Positions 1-10,260 of a DNA stretch of 64,000 bases are shown piece by piece (within the stretch, counting starts at the first letter, position 1; every line of letters starts with the position of its first letter). The notes beneath the pieces were generated by a model that saw only the letters and a program-made list of their open reading frames with translations, was not told where the DNA came from and did no database searches. Source of the stretch: Epiperipatus broadwayi. Lineage: Eukaryota; Onychophora; Udeonychophora; Euonychophora; Peripatidae. The position numbers and the translations under genes were made by a program. The DNA lies in the NCBI GenBank assembly GCA_028023455.1, contig JAQFVV010006221.1:3042989-3106988 (forward strand), in the 5' to 3' direction.

Positions 1-40
1 GTAGTAGTAGTAGTAGTAGTAGTAGCAGCAGTAGCAGTAG

Positions 41-71
<31 letters not shown>

Positions 72-108
72 AGCAGTAGCAGTAGCAGTAGTAGTAGTAG
101 TAGTAGTT
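1..108. repeat. GTA/GCA trinucleotide microsatellite
   Basis: The window opens inside a compound trinucleotide repeat of GTA and GCA units, so its true left end lies outside. It carries no credible reading frame. Confidence 0.95.
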
Positions 109-925
109 TGCATTACTATTTTTTTTTTTGGAATTGGAATGCCTATTTGTTTGTAAATGGGTACTGCTTTATATATTATATGAGAAATGCAGATACATAA
201 TTTTCACCCAGATGGAAGATCGTTAATCATTGATTTCTAATTGCCAGCTATATAGAATAATAATATATGTGGCATTCCACACGTAAAACAAGATGAGGGA
301 ATTGGAGCAGCCAAATTAAATGTAATTTTAAAAATGGAACAGACCTTACATTGGATTAGCTAAATTTGCTATAATTAAAGATCGAGTGATAGTTGGAAGT
401 GTAGAGATAGAAAAATAAGATTACACATTTTATGAAGCATTAAGAAAAATGCTGTCCCTCTTGGTTTGTTTAGATGTGAAAAAAATTTTGTCACACTTAT
501 TATTTTGACTTGTAAATTTTTTTTAGACAAATACAATAATAATTTTTATCATGAGATAAAGAAATAAAGTCAGAAAAATGATTAGCATAAAAATAAAACA
601 AATATTTCTTAAAGAAAAAGTGATAATACAGTTGTTGATTAAATTGTGAATATGGTATGATCAAGTCAACTATCTGTATGATTTTAAAAATTAAGAATGA
701 ATTAAGCAGTTCACTTTCTACTATCACCAAGCAAATGAAAATCCCTTTGTTAATATAAATTAAAGAAAAGCAAATGTCAGAAGATAGCAACACTAAAGTA
801 ATAATTTGTGGAAATACAATTGTTTGACAAACTTTTAAATAAAAGTGTTATTAGATTGCATAGCATCGACCTCTGTGAATGTTACGTCATCCTAAAAAAA
901 TTAAAAGATGGACACTTTGTTCCAT
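109..925. other. AT-rich stretch, nothing recognised
   Basis: No coding similarity, RNA gene or clear repeat was recognised. The one open frame (500-793, minus) has low-complexity AT-driven composition and is taken as chance. The last part may belong to the decayed transposase that follows. Confidence 0.5.
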
Positions 926-1700
926 AGCACTGGTCTTTGCTGGAAAATAATGGCATGCAAAACATATATCATGAAGGATCTTAAATTGCTTTTTTTGTAT
1001 CAATGTCTTGGGAGTATATCATCAAACTGCTTCTTACATAACATTGAGAAAATACTAGCTTTTTAAAAACTTAGGGAAAACTGTCTTAGAATTTGTGTCA
1101 TACTAAGTGAGGGGGTTTGTGTAACCATGGACATTTTCTTCGACTAGATTATGGAAGTGATTTGTCAGTTTGTATCTTATTAAAGAAAAAACCTTACATT
1201 GAAATTTTTTGGGTCATGGGTAATGCTTAGGTTAAGCCTTCTAATGTAATGAAAGAATTATCAAATGATTTCAGCTTTATCAAGATCCAATTTCTTCTAC
1301 AAAACATAACATCTTTTCTCCAACTTATGGACAAGAAAATGATTGCTATAGTAAGAGGATGCTTAAGAAATGCTTCAAAGATCACTTTTTCCATTGGAAT
1401 GATACTAGTATTTTTGAAAGAGTCATTTCAATATAGCTAATGCTCTTTTTCCAATTGTGATTACTTGGATGGTAGTTTCTGTCAAGTTCTTGAATTCAGT
1501 CTGGAGTCCTCTGTGGCCTTACACTGTGCTTCAAATAAATTATAACAATTAATAGAAGAGCTTGCTATACAAGAAATTATGACACAGGACAACTTCATGG
1601 ACTTGGAAATAAATGAAAATGATGTAGAAAAATTAGAGCAGAAATACAGAGAGAAGTTATCATTCTTTATAAAATATAGAATTTGAGACTGAAGCATTGA
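926..1700 (+). pseudogene. Decayed pogo/Tigger-like (Tc1/mariner superfamily) transposase
   Basis: Cut-and-paste transposases of the pogo/Tigger group have a DDE domain. Two diagnostic blocks are visible in different frames. At 926-979 the translation STGLCWKIMACKTYIMKD resembles the family motif around ETGLFWKKMPSRTY. At about 1285-1345 FLLQNITSFLQLMDKKMIAI resembles the family motif FLPPNTTSLLQPMDQGVIA. Between them lie stops and frameshifts, with a degraded segment in between that still reads like the region just before the second block. The 63-residue open frame at 1249-1440 is the longest intact piece. The N-terminal DNA-binding region and terminal repeats were not found. This is an old dead copy; the family call rests on recalled motif similarity. 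Confidence 0.6.
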
Positions 1701-2683
1701 TGTGAATCAGTTTCTATGAATGAGAAGAGATAAGGAAAAAAGTGATAACATTACTATGGTTGGTGATCTTAAGAAAGTGTTCTCTAACTGAAATATACTG
1801 TTCAAAACATTGAAGGACTGCAACCTGGATTTTGTTGTAATGATATTTTGTTTTAATACATTAAAATAAATGTTGCCCTTCTTTAGAAGGATCAAAAAAT
1901 CCATGGTTGGGCAACAAGCATGGATTCATTTGTAAAACAGTAAATAAATCGTGCAATTAATAACTTCCTTTAGTCAATCACCTAAAATAAGAATTAACAG
2001 TATTCTACCTCTCTATAAAATCATTTATTAATATTAGACTTTTTTACTTTAGAAGTTGAATTTTAGTTTTCACTGATAAAATTTTCAAATTTGTAAATTA
2101 AACGCAATAAATTAATTTTATATGTATTCTTACAGTTATATACAGTCTTTGGATTTATATTGTATTGCTATTATTGTTCAATTATTTTGTAGGATAATTT
2201 TGTTCTTGGACATGGGTATGAATTTCAATGTTAGTTTAACAAACTAATTTAATATATCAAATGGTATTCTAGAATCAACTAAATCGTTTTAGAAGAGTCC
2301 ACTGTATATCTTTCGTGTTTCAGATTTTTATCAGTTTCCTCATCTCAAGTCTGGATATATAGTATATCAAGCTTTAATGGGATATTTTATTTACTAAGCT
2401 AGATAATTTTAAGCTGTAAACAGGTAAGTAGTCAATTAAAAACTGTCATTGAAAAACTGAAATGACATAATTTAGCAATAATATATTTTAATCTAACTCT
2501 TCTATAAACCAAATGTGGAAACATTTTCAAGCTTATTTTCTAGCTTTTAAAAAAAGAAGATAAATCAGAGATTAATATTTTATTATTTTCACACGTAATC
2601 AAATCCAACTTTTATGGATTTATAGATGTCAATTTTCAACTGAAAGTTGTAGCTAGATTAATAAATGAAAGTTCTATTCAATC
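1701..2683. other. AT-rich stretch, nothing recognised
   Basis: No gene or repeat was recognised. The first 150 bases may still be a tail of the decayed transposase. The small minus-strand frame at 1707-1904 shows no recognisable motif. Confidence 0.5.
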
Positions 2684-3150
2684 TCACAAATTTGCATATA
2701 CCATTAGGGTATATGAGCATTCCATCATCAGATTTTCAATTGGACAGATGGTTGAGGAGCCACAGTGTGGAGCGGACTGAAGTCCGTCCACCAAAGTATG
2801 AAGACTGGCCATCCCAACATATTTGAGCACCCACGCACATATGTGTAGAGATGATAATCTGGACCAACTTATGATCTCTGGTTTAGCATGAAACACATAT
2901 AAAGGGGGTGATTACCCTTCTTTTTGACATACACGTGCTCAAGTGCAATCAATTCACCAGTGATCATAAGTTGTCCAGATTATCATTTCTACACATATGT
3001 ACCATGGGTGCTTCAGATATATGTTGGGATGACCAGTCTTTGTACTTTGGTGGATGGACTTTGGTCCGCTCCACTCACTGTGGCTCCTCACCTGTCTGTC
3101 CAATTGAAATTCTGATGATGGAATGCTCATATACCCAATATATTACATAT
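2684..3150. mobile_element. F5-family palindromic element, degenerate
   Basis: Two diverged arms (about 2698-2890 and 2950-3135) are inverted copies of each other around a short centre. Both carry the F5 landmarks found again at 35.8-36.2, 53.9-54.5 and 56.4-57.3 kb: a CATCATCAGATTTTCAATTG-like block, a tract mentioning a cttcatactttggtgg-like block, and the ribozyme end. The two facing open frames of 70 and 86 residues are shadows of this inverted repeat, not genes. Confidence 0.75.
2863..2901 (+). ncRNA. Degenerate F5 hammerhead ribozyme
   Basis: ACCAA is followed by CTTATGA (third core base changed from the CTGATGA of other copies), a GGTTTAGCAT stem II remnant and GAAA. The downstream cleavage and stem I strand are lost. 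The opposite arm (2954-2990) keeps only the first half. It is probably inactive. Confidence 0.5.
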
Positions 3151-3169
3151 ATTGATACAGGTATATAAT

Positions 3170-3975
3170 AAGCCTGTATTTCAGTTATTATATCATATAC
3201 CATTAGGTAAAAATTATACATAAAATCTTAAACTAAATCTAAGAGAATATAGTATTAAAAATATAAAATAAAAGCATCTCTATTTACTGCTATCTATAGT
3301 AAATTTCAGTAATCATTGATTAATCAACTTTACTAGATGGTATTAGAGTGGAAAGCTGTCTGTTTTTCCTTATATATTGTGTAATCTGAAATGGTAAGCG
3401 ATTTGTTGTTATTATTAAAATGAAATACTCAGTAGTCCAATATTTGGAGTAGAAACCTACTTTTATGTGGAGGTATAACTCTGAAAAATATTTATAAACT
3501 ATGTATAAAGTTGCAGAAATAACGAAACAATTGTAATTCAAATAATTAAAAACTTTAAATATTTCATCAATATTAATGTTCATGGAAGTAAAAGTATCCA
3601 TAGAATTTTAATTTTTGATAGTATTAAAAATCTTTAGCATTTTTTCCGCTGTTGAAATGATTTACGTAAAAAATGGAGTAAATGCAAGGATTATTAACTA
3701 TGCCATCTGCAATTAGATACTAAATTATTATTAATTGTATTAAACGTATTACGTAAAAAAACGCCATTTTAAAATTTTGATATATTATAAATTATGTTAT
3801 GCTTGCACATTAATATGTACTTATATGGACGATGTGACTATATGAACGTAACGATATATATTTATATATTATAATTACATGTTTTAGCGGACGTTACCGG
3901 TACTAAATAATTTTTATTATATGGAGGGCGGATTCGTTTTTAATACTAATTAAAAGTCTATAGTTTTGATCTCAC
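3170..3975. other. AT-rich stretch, nothing recognised
   Basis: No gene was recognised; the minus-strand frame at 3320-3601 has no identifiable motif. At its right end, 3950-3988 is an inverted counterpart of 4570-4610 and 4930-4965, suggesting that the F1 element beyond it landed in an older palindromic repeat. Confidence 0.45.
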
Positions 3976-3988
3976 TAAATTAGCAATT

Positions 3989-4482
3989 AAAATAGGCAAA
4001 ACTCTCTATACGTATTGCCACTCTGTGCAAGCCAGGTAATCAATGGATGCCAGAAGGCTTGTGCATAAAATCCCCATCTAGTGCCTACTCATCCAATATC
4101 TCCAGACTAGTTTCTGGCCTATGGCCTTCATCAGTGAGGAGCCTTGGATCTAAGATCACTGCACCTAGATTTTAGGATCTAATGCTACCCTCCAGCAGCC
4201 ACCTTTTATCTCTACTTAACTATAAAACTATGAGTCTTAAATTGAAAACACTATAAAATTTTCAATTCAAGCTCATCAGCTTATATAGTCATATAGGTCT
4301 GAACTCAGTTCAGTACCTATACATTTTGGTGACTTTAGTTTTTAATAACCATAGCCACCACTATCATATTAGGCAGGATTGGTTTTAAGCCAATAAACAT
4401 CACATGATCACCATTTCTTATGCTTGCTTATAACTGTTATTAAAACAGGTAAAACATGGTGATCATGTGATGTTTATTGGCT
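3989..4482. mobile_element. F1 hammerhead element with 13 bp TSD
   Basis: The element runs from an aaaataggcaaaactc end to a catgtgatgtttattgg end. It is bracketed by the 13 bp direct repeat taaattagcaatt at 3976-3988 and 4483-4495. It contains one well-kept hammerhead on the minus strand, and an internal hairpin in which the block ccaataaacatcacatgatc and its inverse face each other. It has no coding capacity. Its right half was later copied in tandem with flanking DNA. Confidence 0.85.
4091..4149 (-). ncRNA. F1 hammerhead ribozyme, intact core
   Basis: On the minus strand: ATCCAA, ggc, TCCTCA, CTGATGA, a GGCC/GGCC-type stem II, GAAAC, TA, GTC, then TGGAGA and TTGGAT. Stem I pairs TTGGAT with ATCCAA and most of TGGAGA with TCCTCA (one A-C mismatch). 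Stem III is the two-pair AC/GT hairpin. Cleavage would follow GTC (complement of 4105-4107). Confidence 0.85.
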
Positions 4483-4951
4483 TAAATTAGCAATTGATAT
4501 TAACTTTGCAGGGATTCGAAAATAGTACATTGTCAGGACCATTTTGTATGCCCTCCACAGCTAATATCTACTGCTAATTTAGTAAGTTCATGGCTTAAAT
4601 TGAAAACACTATAAAATTTTCAATTCAAGCTCATCAGCTTATATAGTCATATAGGTCTGAACTCAGTTCAGTACCTATACATTTTGGTGACTTTAGTTTT
4701 TAATAACCATAGCCACCACTATCATATTAGGCAGGATTGGTTTTAAGCCAATAAACATCACATGATCACCATTTCTTATGCTTGCTTATAACTGTTATTA
4801 AAACAGGTAAAACATGGTGATCATGTGATGTTTATTGGCTTAAATTAGCAATTGATATTAACTTTGCAGGGATTCGAAAATAGTACATTGTCAGGACCAT
4901 TTTGTATGCCCTCCACAGCTAATATCTACTGCTAATTTAGTAAGTTCATGG
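4236..4951. repeat. Two tandem 358 bp copies
   Basis: 4236-4593 and 4594-4951 are the same 358 bp sequence with no difference I could find by eye. Each copy holds the right half of the F1 element, one TSD copy and about 100 bp of host flank. The identity implies a very recent duplication, or an assembly or expansion artefact. Confidence 0.9.
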
Positions 4952-5227
4952 CTATAGACTTTTAACTAGTGTTGACAACTCATTTATTAAAAATATTTAA
5001 GACATCTATATTAAAAAAAAATTGTAATTAATTTTTAGAAAAATTAAATTTTAAATTAATTCACAATGTCTTAAGTATAAACATCACATGACCACCACTT
5101 CTTATGCTTGTGTACAACTGTTTTAAAATAGGCAAAACTCATTATACATATTGCCACACACAACAAGCTAGAGTAATCAATGGATGCTAGAAGGCTTGTG
5201 CATAAAATCCCCATCTAGTGGCTACTT

Positions 5228-5286
5228 ATCCAATATCTCCAGACTAGTTTCTGGCTTGTGGCCTTAGTTAGTGAGGAGCCCTGGAT
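5228..5286 (-). ncRNA. F1 hammerhead ribozyme, core mutated
   Basis: The stems, GAAAC and GTC are kept, but the core box reads CTAACTA instead of CTGANGA, so it should be inactive. It is the left-arm partner of the copy at 5822-5880. Confidence 0.7.
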
Positions 5287-5821
5287 CTGAGAGCACTGCA
5301 CCTAGATCTTAGGATCTAATGCAACTCTCCAGAAGCCACCTTTTATCTCCATTTAACTACAAAACTACGAGTCTTAAATTGAAAACACCTTAATGTTTTC
5401 AATCCAAGCTCATTAGTTTATAGTCATATGGATCTGAACTCAGTTCAGTACCCATACATTTTGGTATCTTTGGTACTTTAATAACCAGCTTGCTACGTGT
5501 GGCAATACATATAGTGAGTTTTACCTGTTTTAAAAGTTATATACAAGCATAAGAAGTGGTGGTCATGTGATGTTTATTGGCTTAAAACCAATCCTGCCTA
5601 ATAGGATAGTGGTGACTATGGTTATTAATGAAACAAAGACACCAAAATGTATGGGTACTGAACTGAGTTCAGACCCATATGACTATATAAGCTAATGGGC
5701 TTGGATTGAAAACATTAAGGTGTTTTCAATTTAAGACTCATAGTTTTGTAGTTAAGTGGAGATAAAAGATGGCTGCTGGAGGGTTGCATTAGATCCTAAG
5801 ATCTAGGTGCAGTGCTCTCAG

Positions 5822-5880
5822 ATCCAAGGCTCATCACTGACGAAGGACACAAGTCAGAAACTAATCTGGGGATATTGGAT
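5822..5880 (+). ncRNA. F1 hammerhead ribozyme, core intact
   Basis: ATCCAA, TCATCA, CTGACGA, stem II, GAAAC, then ATC where other copies have GTC, then TGGGGA and TTGGAT. Core boxes are complete. The second pair of the tiny stem III is C-A, which should weaken it. Confidence 0.75.
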
Positions 5881-5990
5881 GAGTAGATACTAGATGGGGA
5901 TTTTATGCACAAGCCTTTCTGGTATCCATTGATTACTCTAGCTTGCTATGTGTGGCAATACGTATAGTGAGTTTTGCATGTCTTAAGTAT

Positions 5991-7370
5991 GTGATCACAA
6001 TCCTATCAAATATTGTACTCATACAGGCAGCAGTCAATGTGTAATCAAATATGCACATTTTTGAACACATAATAAGCTCTAATATCTGAGCTATAGCTTT
6101 TGCACTGATATTCATTTTAAAATTGAATCTGCATATAAAAGATAAACTTTACTTTTCGTTTCTTTATTGTATCTAATAGGAGCAGACTTCCAAAATTGCA
6201 GTATTTAAAGCAAAATTAATTATTTTAAAATCGATTTGGCAGTGTTTTAGATTTTTATGTATTAGTCAAATTTCAGCTTTTAAACAAAGTATGCCTAGCA
6301 TTATCGTAAGCTGTTTTGGCTATTTGAATATTATTAATAAATAAATAAAAAAATACAAATTGTATTTAAGGCAATCATTGAATTAGATAAATCGTTCTAT
6401 TTTTATTTTTTAATGTGCAGACAAGATATCTCTTTACAAAAATAGTAATCTATTTCTTTAATATCTGTAATAACACTATAAATAGTATAGTGATTATATT
6501 AACCTATCAGAAACACATCAATGTGGATATGTTTAAGCAATTAAGTAAGTTATTCAAAACATTTTTATCTCATTGTTCATTTTATTTTATATACAATGCA
6601 TAATTGGTAAATATTAGTGTGAATTTTTCTAGTTATGGGAAAAAAATTTCTATTGCTTAAAACATCAGACAACCAGTGGGGAAGATTTTCAGGAGTAAAA
6701 AAGACGCTTGAAGTAGATTTCATATTTGGAGTGTATATATTTGTCTCCTTGATAATATTAACATTATACTGATGTTAATGGATCACTTCACTATCATCTG
6801 GATAGTAGAGGTCGCTGGCATCTCTTCAACATTTTTGAATGACGTCTATCCAGACAATGGTTGCTCTGATCAAATTGAATTTAATAAATATTATTATTTA
6901 ATCTATAATCTATCTAAGATTTTAGATGACAATTGAAATTGGATTTATTTTTTATCTGCAACCTGAATTATTTTGACATTGCAAAATATTGCATTAATAT
7001 ATGTAACTGTGGTAGTTTATTGCTCCAATTATTACGTTATTTTGAGCCTGTAAAATTTTAATGGTTTTTATAATATTATATAGTTAGACGTTATAATTCT
7101 ATTGCAGATTTGTATTATTAGACTATTATTCTATTTTAATTTTTTTAAAATATTAAATTTTGAAATTCTTATACCTGAGATTTCCACCAAATGTTACAAA
7201 ATCTTGTTCCAGGGTAGCCGGATTGAGTTTTTAAAAATTTGCATTGACCATTTCTAATATATATATATATATATTAAATCAATATCACTATATTATAAAT
7301 GTTGTTTGGTGAGTGATTATGTATATATATAATTTTGTTTTAAACTTCATTAATAATATTTATTAAATTT
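5991..7370. other. AT-rich stretch, nothing recognised
   Basis: No gene or family repeat was recognised. It holds a short TA dinucleotide run near 7255-7276. Confidence 0.5.
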
Positions 7371-7379
7371 TACATAAGT

Positions 7380-7583
7380 ACATTGATATGCTTTACAAAA
7401 TGTATTGTTCTTTCTTTGATGATTTTGGTTTTTCATTTAGCTTAATATATTTTCAGTGTTGTGCACCAAAATCATACTGGATAAAGTAAAACAGTTATGA
7501 TAATGTTACTCAGCACTTAAGCTGATCAGAAAATCAAAAACATCGAAGAAAGAATAATTATAAACTTTGTAAAGCATATTAAC
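7380..7583. repeat. Inverted repeat with ~65 bp arms
   Basis: 7380-7443 (cattgatatgctttacaaaa onward) is matched by the inverse at 7519-7583 (ending tttgtaaagcatattaacat), with a 75 bp loop. Arms are about 80-85 percent alike by eye. It could be a small palindromic transposon remnant; no HHR core is present. Confidence 0.65.
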
Positions 7584-7674
7584 ATATATATTAAACTATT
7601 ATATATATTTAAATAATAAGTACAATAATGTTCAAAGCTAAATGGGTTTTTAAATAATCATTAAAATTCAGTCA

Positions 7675-7815
7675 TCGCTTAGTCAATCCCAATATCAATA
7701 ATAACCAACAATTTCAAACTGTTTTCAAAGCAATCTCCTTTTCCCACCTTTATTGTTAAAGAGGTTGACTTAATAAGTTTGAGATTGCTGATTGTTATTA
7801 ATATTGGAATAATTA
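7675..7815. repeat. F6 hairpin repeat copy 1
   Basis: An inverted pair (aatatcaataataaccaaca and tgttggt-like strands) surrounds a cacctttattgttaaa centre. The same unit recurs at 8923, 15053 and 47695, usually beside TA dinucleotide runs. No hammerhead core was found in it. Confidence 0.6.
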
Positions 7816-7976
7816 CATATATTTAATGAATAAAACAAGTCATAAATTTTGTAACTTGCTTTTAAGCTTGCATTTAGTGATCATTAGATAGAGCACACCA
7901 ATAGCTCTAATCAAGCTTTCATTTTATAAGTACTGAAAGAAAAAGATTCAAAATCTCTATCAAAAAAGTTCCTTAT

Positions 7977-8021
7977 CTCCAGACCGATCGGTTTCAAGCT
8001 TACTGACTCCCCTCACTGGAG
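7977..8021 (-). ncRNA. F2 hammerhead ribozyme, core mutated
   Basis: On the minus strand: CTCCA, then GTGAGGG where CTGANGA is expected, a stem II remnant, GAAACC, GATC, GGTC, TGGAG. Stem III (ACC/GGT) and stem I (CTCCA/TGGAG) are perfect, but the core has substitutions, so activity is doubtful. Confidence 0.7.
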
Positions 8022-8251
8022 TGCTGGGACCCTAGAAACTAAATCTAAAATACTAACCCAAAGTTAGCACTTATAAAAAAACATGTTACTATCAATTTGA
8101 AAGCCTGAACTTTTCAAACCCAGCCTTACAAACCAGATAGCTATATGGGTCTGAATTCAGCTCAGTTTCACCATGTAGTAATAGCCTCTGCAATATTGCA
8201 TCACAAAAAGCCTTCAAAGGTACTTTTAGTTTTCTAAAAAAAGTCCTAGTG

Positions 8252-8293
8252 CTCCATTTAGGTGAACCATAAGCTTGGAAAACTGATCAGTAT
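8252..8293 (+). ncRNA. F2 hammerhead ribozyme, degenerate
   Basis: CTCCA is kept, but the core reads TTTAGGT and the cleavage triplet is lost (cagta). It is recognisable only by alignment to the copy 415 bp downstream. Confidence 0.5.
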
Positions 8294-8666
8294 GAAGATA
8301 GGACTTTCTGATAGAGATTTTGAATTCTTTCTCTTTTGGCACTTATAAAATAAAGCTTGATTAGAGCTGTTGGTAATCTAGTGATCATTAAATGCAAGCT
8401 TTAAAGCAAGTTACAAAATTTATGACTTGTTTTATTAATTATTATAAGTATACCTTTGAAGGTTTTTGTGATGCTATATTGCAGAGGCTATTACTATATG
8501 GGGAAACTGAACTGAATTCAGACCCACATAGCTATCTTATTTATAAGGCTGGGTTTGAAGACATTTACATATATGAAAAGTTCAGGCTTTCAAATTGATA
8601 GTACTGTGTTTTATAAGTGCTGACTTTTGAGTTAGGATTTTAGATCTAGTTTCTAGAGTCCCAGTG

Positions 8667-8710
8667 CTCCACTGAGGTGAGCCATAAACTCGAAACTGAT
8701 CTGTCTGGAG
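8667..8710 (+). ncRNA. F2 hammerhead ribozyme, one core change
   Basis: CTCCA, CTGAGGT, GAG-CCATAAA-CTC, GAAAC, TGATCT, GTC, TGGAG. Stem I (5 bp), stem II (GAG/CTC) and stem III (AC/GT) are all Watson-Crick. The last base of CUGANGA is U rather than A, the only flaw. Cleavage would follow 8705. Confidence 0.8.
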
Positions 8711-8922
8711 GAGGTAGGGACTTTCTGATGCAGATTTTTAATTCTTTCTCTTTGGTACTTATAAAATAAAGCTTGATTAAAGCTATTGGTAAGCTCCATC
8801 TAGAGATCATATATATATATATTAAATGACTATAGATATGTTTTAGAAAATAAAAACAGTCATAGATATTCAAGACTAAAAAAAAAAAAACAGAATCTGA
8901 TAGGAGTTACATTTTGGGATTC

Positions 8923-9010
8923 CATCTTTATAGTTAAAAGGATGTTGCCTTGACAACAGTTTGAAATTGTTGATTGTTATTGATATTGGTATTGACAAAG
9001 TGTTGCGGGC
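8923..9010. repeat. F6 repeat copy 2
   Basis: It carries the tccatctttat...gttgccttgacaacag block and the attgttgattgttattgat block of F6, but lacks the opposite arm. A TA run follows at 9020-9034. Confidence 0.55.
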
Positions 9011-9328
9011 TTTTAACGATATATATATATATATTATTTTCTTAAATCCTTAATCAATAAACTTTAATTGAAATAAAATGAATTTTTATTGAATAAAATG
9101 AATAAAATTTAATTTTCTAAAAATTAATTAAAATGTTTTTTAATATATACAGAAAAAGAGAAAGAAAACAATAATATTATTAATGTTATTAATCAAAACA
9201 CACATGCACATTATATATAACTTTAAATTTAATATTTGTAACGGTTAATATAAATGTAAATTAATTAATAAATAAAATAACCATATATATACAGAAGTTA
9301 AATCCATAGACAATGTATACTGATATAA

Positions 9329-9444
9329 AGCAACCAATCAGAGAAGTGATGCTGACTGAATGAAAACATTAGCAAATGTATTCAAGCTACTACAAGTTTG
9401 TTATTGTTTTCATTCAGCCCGCAGAACTGCTCTGATTGGTTGCT
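9329..9444. mobile_element. Small TIR element (MITE-like)
   Basis: Terminal inverted repeats of about 38 bp begin agcaaccaatcagag and end ctctgattggttgct, with the tracts ctgaatgaaaac and gttttcattcag also paired. Total length is 116 bp. No clear TSD was found, and it codes for nothing. Confidence 0.65.
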
Positions 9445-9626
9445 ACATCATACACCTTGACTATAGATTTAAATATGTATATATAATGGTTATTCCATTT
9501 ACTAAGAAATTTACATATATATATACATACATATGTACTGGCAATAGTGAATCAGATTACAAATCCAATATATATTTTATTTAAGTTAGACAATATTTGA
9601 AATACAGGCATTCTTTATAAAAAAAA

Positions 9627-9874
9627 ACAGGCAAAACTCTCCATACAGTAGTGCCACTCAGTGCAATATAGAGTAATCAATGGATGCTAGAAGGTTTGTG
9701 CATAAAATTCCCTATCTAGTGCCTACTCATCCAATATCCCCAGACTAGTTTCTGGCTTGTGGCCTTCATCAGTAAGGAGCTTTGGATCTAAGAGCACTGC
9801 ATCTAGATCTTGGGATCTAACAGTAAAGAGCAAGCATAAGAAATGGTGATCATGTGATGTTTAGTGGTGCATTC
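9627..9874. mobile_element. F1 hammerhead element, shortened
   Basis: It starts aacaggcaaaactctccatac and ends gatcatgtgatgtttagtgg like other F1 copies, with one hammerhead. The middle (second arm) is missing. No convincing TSD was found. Confidence 0.75.
9729..9787 (-). ncRNA. F1 hammerhead ribozyme, intact core
   Basis: On the minus strand: ATCCAA, TCCTTA, CTGATGA, GGC-CACAA-GCC stem II, GAAAC, TA, GTC, TGGGGA, TTGGAT. All core bases are present and stem I pairs throughout with two G-U wobbles. Confidence 0.85.
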
Positions 9875-9879
9875 CCTCA

Positions 9880-10260
9880 TATACCTGGAGCTTAATTGTA
9901 AACATAGAGGACTTGAATACAGATTTTCAAGCATCCTTCAACTATCCATACTACCTTATACCATTGATACACAGACCACACACACAGAAAAAATAAATAA
10001 TCACCAATATACATATTTCATGCTCAGATAACAAATCATCATACTTTAAGGGACCAGGTTCCATCTACTTCAACCTCCAACTCTTCAGCTATCCATACCA
10101 TTGAAAATCTGATGGTAGAACGCCAAAATCCCATGCTGATGCCGATATTATTGGTGATTATTTATATTTTCTACATGTGTGTGGTCATGTGTATCAGTGG
10201 TATAAGATAGTTCAATAGTCAAAAGGTGCTTAAAAGTGCGTTCAAATTCCCTATATTTAA
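9880..10260. mobile_element. F5-family palindrome, degenerate
   Basis: Arms at about 9900-10025 and 10145-10255 are inverted copies; the right arm ends in a gttcaaattccc B-box-like tract. A partial hammerhead (minus, about 10003-10030) keeps GAAATATGTATATTGG but has lost CTGATGA. Confidence 0.65.

Larger units (their letters stand above)
5079..5977. mobile_element. F1 palindromic hammerhead element with 13 bp TSD
   Basis: A long head-to-head palindrome: the left arm (about 5130-5485) is repeated inverted at about 5600-5970. The exact 13 bp repeat atgtcttaagtat flanks it at 5066-5078 and 5978-5990. Each arm carries a hammerhead, one per strand. No coding frame belongs to it; the small frame at 5933-6115 is a shadow. 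Confidence 0.9.
7861..8815. mobile_element. F2 hammerhead element, inverted plus direct dimer
   Basis: One arm (7861-8225) is followed by inverted material (8226-8815) that holds two direct units. The block gctctaatcaagcttt and its inverse mark the unit ends. The ribozymes at 8252 and 8667 are direct repeats 415 bp apart; the one at 7977-8021 is inverted. An internal GCTATATGGGTCTGA-type motif is shared with F1, F3 and F4. The frame at 8392-8598 is a shadow. Confidence 0.8.

Noticed and set aside
6772-6800. Other ctgatg strings (for example 6772, 42050, 54140) as hammerhead cores
   Set aside because: No GAAA box or complementary stems at the right spacing.
9329-9444. F1-type ribozyme element
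   Set aside because: It has short TIRs of an unrelated sequence and no hammerhead core; kept as a MITE-like element instead.
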